44,839 nucleotides of DNA from Candidatus Aminicenantota bacterium (GTDB taxonomy: Bacteria; Acidobacteriota; Aminicenantia; Aminicenantales; Aminicenantaceae), in contig DAOVDU010000008.1 of NCBI GenBank assembly GCA_030669305.1, forward strand, positions 1 through 44,839, given 5' to 3'. Every line of letters starts with the position of its first letter. Position 1 is the first letter of the stretch. The notes under the pieces are model-generated. The model ran no database searches and was not told the origin of the DNA. It saw only the letters and a list, made by a program, of their open reading frames with translations. The translations under genes and the position numbers were made by a program. Shown here piece by piece: positions 41,030 through 44,839 of the stretch.

Positions 41030-41899
41030 ATGAAAAAAATTTTTAAACATTTCATTTTAACAGGGCTTATTTTATTCATCTTGTTACTTCCAGTATTCGC
41101 CCAGCAACAAACTCCGATCAAAGTGCATCAGGTAAAAGGAAACATCTATGAAGTGAAAGGCGGAAGCGGAGCCAACACCGGGTTTTTTATCGGAGAAAAG
41201 GGAGTCCTGGTCATTGACGCTAAAATGAGCGAGGAATCAGCCAAACAAATGATCGCGGAAATCAAAAAACTCACATCCAATCCTATAGAGCATATCATTC
41301 TCACACACAGCGATGGTGACCATGTAAACGGTCTTATCGGCTTTCCAGAAGGCATAAACATCATCGCCCACCACCAAACAAGAAAGCACATGGATAAGGC
41401 CTTCAAGGAGCCGAAACAAAGGCTCTATCTTCCCACCCAAACGTTTTCAAACAAGATGAAACTATATTCTGGAAGCAAATTGATTAAGCTGCTCTTCTTT
41501 GGCCCCGCCCATACAAATGGAGATATTGTTGTCTTTTTTCCAGAAGAGAAGGTCGCATTCCTCGGCGACCTAATCTTTCTCGGAAGAGACCTGCTTATCC
41601 ACAGGCACAAGAACGGAAGCTCTTTTGGGGCAGTCAAAACATTAAAATCTATTCTAGAGCTGGATGCAGACACTTTTGTCCACGGCCACGGCGATATCGC
41701 CAACAAAAGCGATATTGAGGGGCTCATAAAATCTCTCGAAGAAAAACAGAACAAGATAAAAGCCCTTATCCAAGAAGGAAAAACACTTGAAGAAATAAAA
41801 AAAGTTTTTAATGTTGAGGATCGGCCTACACAACCAGGCAGACGCCGCTGGCTCAGCCTCGTCGAAACAATCTATCTTGAAATAACCGAGAAAAAATAG
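41030..41899 (+). CDS. Secreted MBL-fold metallo-hydrolase
   Basis: This 289-residue protein has a signal peptide (MKKIFKHFILTGLILFILLL, likely cut after VFA near residue 24) and a metallo-beta-lactamase fold. The metal-binding motif is THSDGDH (His93, Asp97, His98), followed by GPAHTNGD and FLGDLIF, with a final His in HGHGD. The fold and periplasmic location suggest a hydrolase similar to those annotated as MBL-fold or cyclase-like; the substrate is unknown. ATG 41030 was chosen because AAGGAGGG ends six bases before it; GTG 41024 would put the ribosome-binding site inside the gene. The end (LVETIYLEITEKK) is family-typical. Confidence 0.85.
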   Translation: MKKIFKHFILTGLILFILLLPVFAQQQTPIKVHQVKGNIYEVKGGSGANTGFFIGEKGVLVIDAKMSEESAKQMIAEIKKLTSNPIEHIILTHSDGDHVNGLIGFPEGINIIAHHQTRKHMDKAFKEPKQRLYLPTQTFSNKMKLYSGSKLIKLLFFGPAHTNGDIVVFFPEEKVAFLGDLIFLGRDLLIHRHKNGSSFGAVKTLKSILELDADTFVHGHGDIANKSDIEGLIKSLEEKQNKIKALIQEGKTLEEIKKVFNVEDRPTQPGRRRWLSLVETIYLEITEKK

Positions 41900-42024
41900 T
41901 CGCGATTTTTATCTTTTCCAGTTTTTATATGGAATCAGGGGCAGATCTATCACATTAACGAACTTGTAGAAAGGAAAAATATCGCCCGCTCAAGGAATGA
42001 GCTTGATGTGATCGCGGTTTAAAA

Positions 42025-43275
42025 TCAAATCCTGTTCGTTTCTATGCTGGTCGAACCAGTTTTGGGAGGCACAAATTTCAACAGGCCCTCTATTTCCTTT
42101 GCGCTTCGCAAGAGGCAAAATCTCACTTCATCATTCCATGTGAATCCGGAAAGATAAATCCTCAGTTCGTTAATGTCAGTAAATTTTTCTCTATCCACAG
42201 AGAGTATAACATCTCCTTTCTCAAAGTTGGCATTTTTTGAAACACCGTTTATTGGCTTTCTTTCAATAACCAAATTTTCAAGCCCATCGAATTTTTTAAA
42301 TCTTAATCCTATTGAAGGAAAAATAGGTTTATCCTCTTCTTCAATCCCCCAAACATAATTGGCAAGGCTTCTGGAAACATGTACACTCTCTTTCTCTTTG
42401 GGAACAACAACACAGATGACTGTTTTGAAAGGCAGGCGGATTTTCTCATACGCCCGGCGATTAATTCCCAAGTTATAGAGAAGATGTCCGGATCCAGCCA
42501 GAATGACCATTCTTTTATCCTTTATCTCTGAACTCCGAAGAGCATTGGAAGCCATGACCTCATCCCAGGCTGACTGAGCACGATACAATCCCTCAAACAT
42601 CATATCAAGACCTCTGCCTTTCATTTGAGGTGGAAGTTCTGTGCTTTCGAAAATCGTACGAATGAGCATCCTGTGTTCTTCATGAGAAAGGTCAGGACGG
42701 GGAACTATTTTCTTTTCCTCTTCTGACAGCGCCTCCCAGCCTTTCATTCTGATTTTTGTTATCAAGGCCCGCGGTACATTCAAAGCATAAACAGGTATTT
42801 TATTGTGTTTTGCAGTGCAAAATATTTTCTGATAATAACCAAAATTATAATTCCAGGTGACATACCACCTGCTTTCTCGGATAAATTCATCCTGTGAGAG
42901 GATTCCCAGGCTCCATTTGTTTAAAACATCCTGCTGGGTGATAGGAAACATCTCCAAGCCGATACACAAGTTCTTATCTTGCTCGTAGAGAGCCTGAATA
43001 ATCTTTGCCTGCACCTGATGCATAGGAAGGCTGTTGTGGGTTTCTCCCACGTAAACGAAACGGCTTTTCTCCATCTCTTTGATCATCTTTGAAAAAAGTA
43101 TGGATTTTCCGTCTCGAGCTGAATAGATTTTTCCAGCAGAAACAGCCATGGTTTTTTCTTTAAGATTTTTGTCTCCGATCTTTAGAAGAAGTGTTTTATC
43201 AACCTTTTCATCCCCAAAAAGCATAAACGTAACAATAACAAAAATAAAAACCACTGAAATTTTCTTAAAGTTCAT
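42025..43275 (-). CDS. ChaN-family lipoprotein-like protein with C-terminal PDZ domain
   Basis: This 416-residue protein has an N-terminal signal/anchor (MNFKKISVVFIFVIVTFMLF), then a ChaN/DUF399 domain (about 55-300) with GETHNSLPMHQVQ (77-89), GLEMFPITQQDVLNKW and LAGSGHLLYNLG (259-270). The C-terminal segment (about 320-400, GLRFKKFDGLENLVIERKP, then FEKGDVILSV) has the form of a PDZ domain. ChaN proteins are iron- or heme-linked envelope proteins. The signal lacks an obvious lipobox Cys. It is convergent with the MBL-fold gene. AAGGAG lies just upstream of the ATG. Precise function is unknown. Confidence 0.8.
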   Translation of the reverse strand: MNFKKISVVFIFVIVTFMLFGDEKVDKTLLLKIGDKNLKEKTMAVSAGKIYSARDGKSILFSKMIKEMEKSRFVYVGETHNSLPMHQVQAKIIQALYEQDKNLCIGLEMFPITQQDVLNKWSLGILSQDEFIRESRWYVTWNYNFGYYQKIFCTAKHNKIPVYALNVPRALITKIRMKGWEALSEEEKKIVPRPDLSHEEHRMLIRTIFESTELPPQMKGRGLDMMFEGLYRAQSAWDEVMASNALRSSEIKDKRMVILAGSGHLLYNLGINRRAYEKIRLPFKTVICVVVPKEKESVHVSRSLANYVWGIEEEDKPIFPSIGLRFKKFDGLENLVIERKPINGVSKNANFEKGDVILSVDREKFTDINELRIYLSGFTWNDEVRFCLLRSAKEIEGLLKFVPPKTGSTSIETNRI

Positions 43276-43371
43276 CTTTTATCTCTCCTTTGAGTTGATA
43301 AGTATGATAACACTAGCAAGACAAAAAATCACTGATATACTAAGCATTTCTTTTCGATTAATTTGATTAAC

Positions 43372-43400
43372 TAGACAATTTTATTTCATGAAATTATACT
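43372..43400 (+). promoter_or_regulatory. Candidate promoter for the MFS gene
   Basis: TAGACA (43372-43377) and TATACT (43395-43400) have a 17-bp spacer. The -10 ends 10 bases before ATG 43411, so the transcript would be near-leaderless. No Shine-Dalgarno was seen. Confidence 0.4.
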
Positions 43401-43410
43401 AAGCTAACAC

Positions 43411-44562
43411 ATGAAAAAGCAGGAAAAAGAACAGAAAAAAACAATCCGCACGTTTGCCGCCGCCTCCTTCCTGAATGACCTGGGCTCTGACATCATCTAT
43501 CCTATCTGGCCGCTTTTTGTGACAATAATTCTAAAAGCCAATATGGCAGCTCTGGGCTTTCTGGACGGCATTGGGGAAGCCCTTGTGTCTCTGTCCCAGG
43601 CTGCCTCAGGATACTTATCAGACAGGATAAAGAAACGGAAGATATTTATCTGGACTGGATATCTCTTGGGGGCTCTTTCTAGATTGGGGTATGCTGTCTC
43701 TTCTGTGTGGCCACATCTGATCCCTTTCAGAGTTTTAGATCGAGCAGGAAAAATCAGGAGTGCTCCAAGGGATGCTATTGTAGCTGATGTATCAACCGAG
43801 GAAAACAGGGGGGAAAATTTTGGTTTTTTAAGAGCTATGGATCACCTGGGCGCAGTCTTCGGTATCCTCATCTGTATTGCTTTTTTCAGCCTGTTAGGAT
43901 ACAGAATTCTCTTTGCCCTAGCAGCCATTCCGTCTGTAATCAGTGTATTCCTCATTTTTTCTTTAATCAAGGAAAGAAAATCTGATGAAACCAAGATCTA
44001 CAAAGGAATCTCATTAAAAGACCTGGACAAAAATTTCAGGCTCTTCCTCGTCCTTAGTTCTGTTTATGCTTTGGGAGCCTTCAGCTATTCATTTCTTCTC
44101 ATTTATGCAAAGAGATTCGGCTTTAAGGTGACATTTGTCCCTGTTCTCTATTTAATCTTTACTGCATCTGCTTCTCTCTTCTCCTATCCTTTCGGAAAGC
44201 TTTCGGATAAAATCGGAAGAAAATCCGTATTGATGCTCTCTTTTCTCTTATGGGCTGCAGTCTGTTTGAGCTTGATTTTCGGCCGCAGTGACGAGATAGT
44301 CATTTTTTCCTTTATTCTATACGGGGCCCATAAAGGTGCTTTAGAGCCGGTTCAAAAAACATTTGTCTCAGAGCTTGCTCCCAAGGAATACAGGGCAAGC
44401 GTTTTGGGCGGCTACCAGATGGTAATCGGTCTATGTGCTCTTCCTGCATCCTTCATCGCTGGAGTACTGTGGGAAGGCTTTGGCATGTCCGCACCTTTCT
44501 ATTTTTCCCTTATATTAACAATCATTTCAGGCTTCATGCTGGTTTTCGTGAAAAAGCGCTGA
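43411..44562 (+). CDS. Major facilitator superfamily transporter
   Basis: This 383-residue inner-membrane protein has about 12 hydrophobic helices and the MFS motif A form GYLSDRIKKRKIF after the second helix, repeated weakly as GKLSDKIGRKSVL in the second half. The APRDAIVADVSTEENRGENF segment also resembles drug or sugar efflux members. The basic start (MKKQEKEQKKTIRTFAAASF) has no Shine-Dalgarno. The substrate is unknown. It is monocistronic and precedes the GC-rich terminal segment. The length is normal for a compact MFS protein. Confidence 0.85.
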   Translation: MKKQEKEQKKTIRTFAAASFLNDLGSDIIYPIWPLFVTIILKANMAALGFLDGIGEALVSLSQAASGYLSDRIKKRKIFIWTGYLLGALSRLGYAVSSVWPHLIPFRVLDRAGKIRSAPRDAIVADVSTEENRGENFGFLRAMDHLGAVFGILICIAFFSLLGYRILFALAAIPSVISVFLIFSLIKERKSDETKIYKGISLKDLDKNFRLFLVLSSVYALGAFSYSFLLIYAKRFGFKVTFVPVLYLIFTASASLFSYPFGKLSDKIGRKSVLMLSFLLWAAVCLSLIFGRSDEIVIFSFILYGAHKGALEPVQKTFVSELAPKEYRASVLGGYQMVIGLCALPASFIAGVLWEGFGMSAPFYFSLILTIISGFMLVFVKKR

Positions 44563-44839
44563 GGCATTTTTTCATCCGGCCAATTTTAACGGTTCTCTTC
44601 CATATTGTGTGGGCAAGACATTTCTCGAGACATCAAAAGAAAATATTCGGGGATGGATGAAGCGACCATTGAAGATTTAGCCTTTCCGAGCCGTTCTTCG
44701 AGGGAACCCGACGCAGTCGGGTCAGAGGACTGTTTGAGCACGGTAGAGTCAACAGGCCGGTGCTAAGGATGGGTGAGGGACATCATCGCGTTGCTCAATA
44801 CAAACACGCGGAGTTCCGCATGACCGAGAAGAATGGGGA
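44563..44839. other. GC-richer terminal segment of unknown nature
   Basis: After the MFS stop, composition changes from about 44640 to the end. It becomes visibly GC-rich, with a perfect 7-bp hairpin (ACCCGAC 44706-44712, GTCGGGT 44716-44722). Two small open frames are present: 44653-44766, beginning MDEATIEDLAFPSRSSREPD, and one from 44769 to the window end, beginning MGEGHHRVAQYKHAEFRMTE. I do not recognise either. GTGTG at 44607 would fit a group II intron 5' end, but this is weak. It could be the edge of a mobile element or the end of an assembled contig. Confidence 0.4.

Noticed and set aside
41900-42022. In-frame open stretch after the MBL-fold stop, suggesting readthrough or a lost gene end
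   Set aside because: The protein already ends with a family-typical C terminus, and 41 open codons by chance are not rare in this composition. Kept only as a note.
44607-44839. Firm call of a group II intron at the right end
   Set aside because: Only a GTGTG start and one small hairpin fit. No domain V or reverse transcriptase is within the window, so it is left as a hypothesis.

Overview
The window is an AT-rich bacterial chromosome segment that looks like one end-to-end contig piece. It is dense with housekeeping genes on both strands, and no rRNA, tRNA, CRISPR array, prophage or complete insertion sequence was recognised. The host is a diderm: there is a beta-barrel envelope protein ending in Phe, an ExbD/TolR protein and a ChaN-like protein. 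It should be rod-shaped (mreBCD-mrdA-rodA). It appears to feed on peptides and organic acids (two OPT transporters, CstA, methylmalonyl-CoA mutase, acyl-CoA dehydrogenase, a TCA block). Gene content and the many short AT-rich intergenic repeats remind me of uncultured Aminicenantota/Acidobacteriota-type genomes. That placement is inference from recall, not tested.

Layout. 1-73: last codons of a membrane pyrophosphatase. 330-5936: translation/RNA operon nusA-infB-DUF503-rbfA-nrnA-truB. 6007-6779: a 31-residue membrane microprotein and two overlapping DUF507 paralogues. 6916-8370 (minus): PKD-containing outer-membrane protein. 8567-12770: ACT-domain protein, then OPT transporter plus CstA. 12891-13841: TIGR04076 protein, a lone ExbD, and a thioredoxin-fold remnant. 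13903-17691 (minus): acyl-CoA dehydrogenase and a B12/radical SAM-DUF2344 protein. 18044-23327 (minus): mreB-mreC-mreD-mrdA-rodA elongation operon. 23495-25910: second OPT transporter and a PqqD-like protein. 26033-27492: def-fmt. 27639-31929 (minus): M23 peptidase, two-subunit methylmalonyl-CoA mutase, an EF-Tu-domain-II-like protein and an SDR. 32213-40258: acnB (minus), then icd, mdh, fumarase beta, sucC and sucD (plus). 40280-44562: PHP protein, secreted MBL-fold hydrolase, ChaN-PDZ fusion (minus), MFS transporter. 44563-44839: a GC-richer, unassigned terminal segment.

How the genes fit together. Imported peptides would be degraded to amino acids and short acyl-CoAs. Acyl-CoA dehydrogenase and methylmalonyl-CoA mutase feed succinyl-CoA, and SucCD converts it to succinate with ATP. 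The aconitase, isocitrate dehydrogenase, malate dehydrogenase and fumarase genes supply adjoining TCA steps. Citrate synthase, 2-oxoacid oxidoreductase, succinate dehydrogenase and the fumarase alpha subunit are not in the window.

The most unusual features are not protein genes. Several families of short dispersed repeats sit between genes. One family is octamer arrays with opposed arms at 103-235 and 17845-18001. Another is two roughly 200-bp inverted copies that flank acnB exactly. Other points of note are the orphan PqqD-like protein next to an OPT transporter, the tandem DUF507 pair, the 31-residue membrane microprotein, the lone fumarase beta subunit and the compositionally odd right end. 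I found no clear evidence for a wholly new defence or mobile system; the repeat-bounded acnB is the best candidate for a second look.
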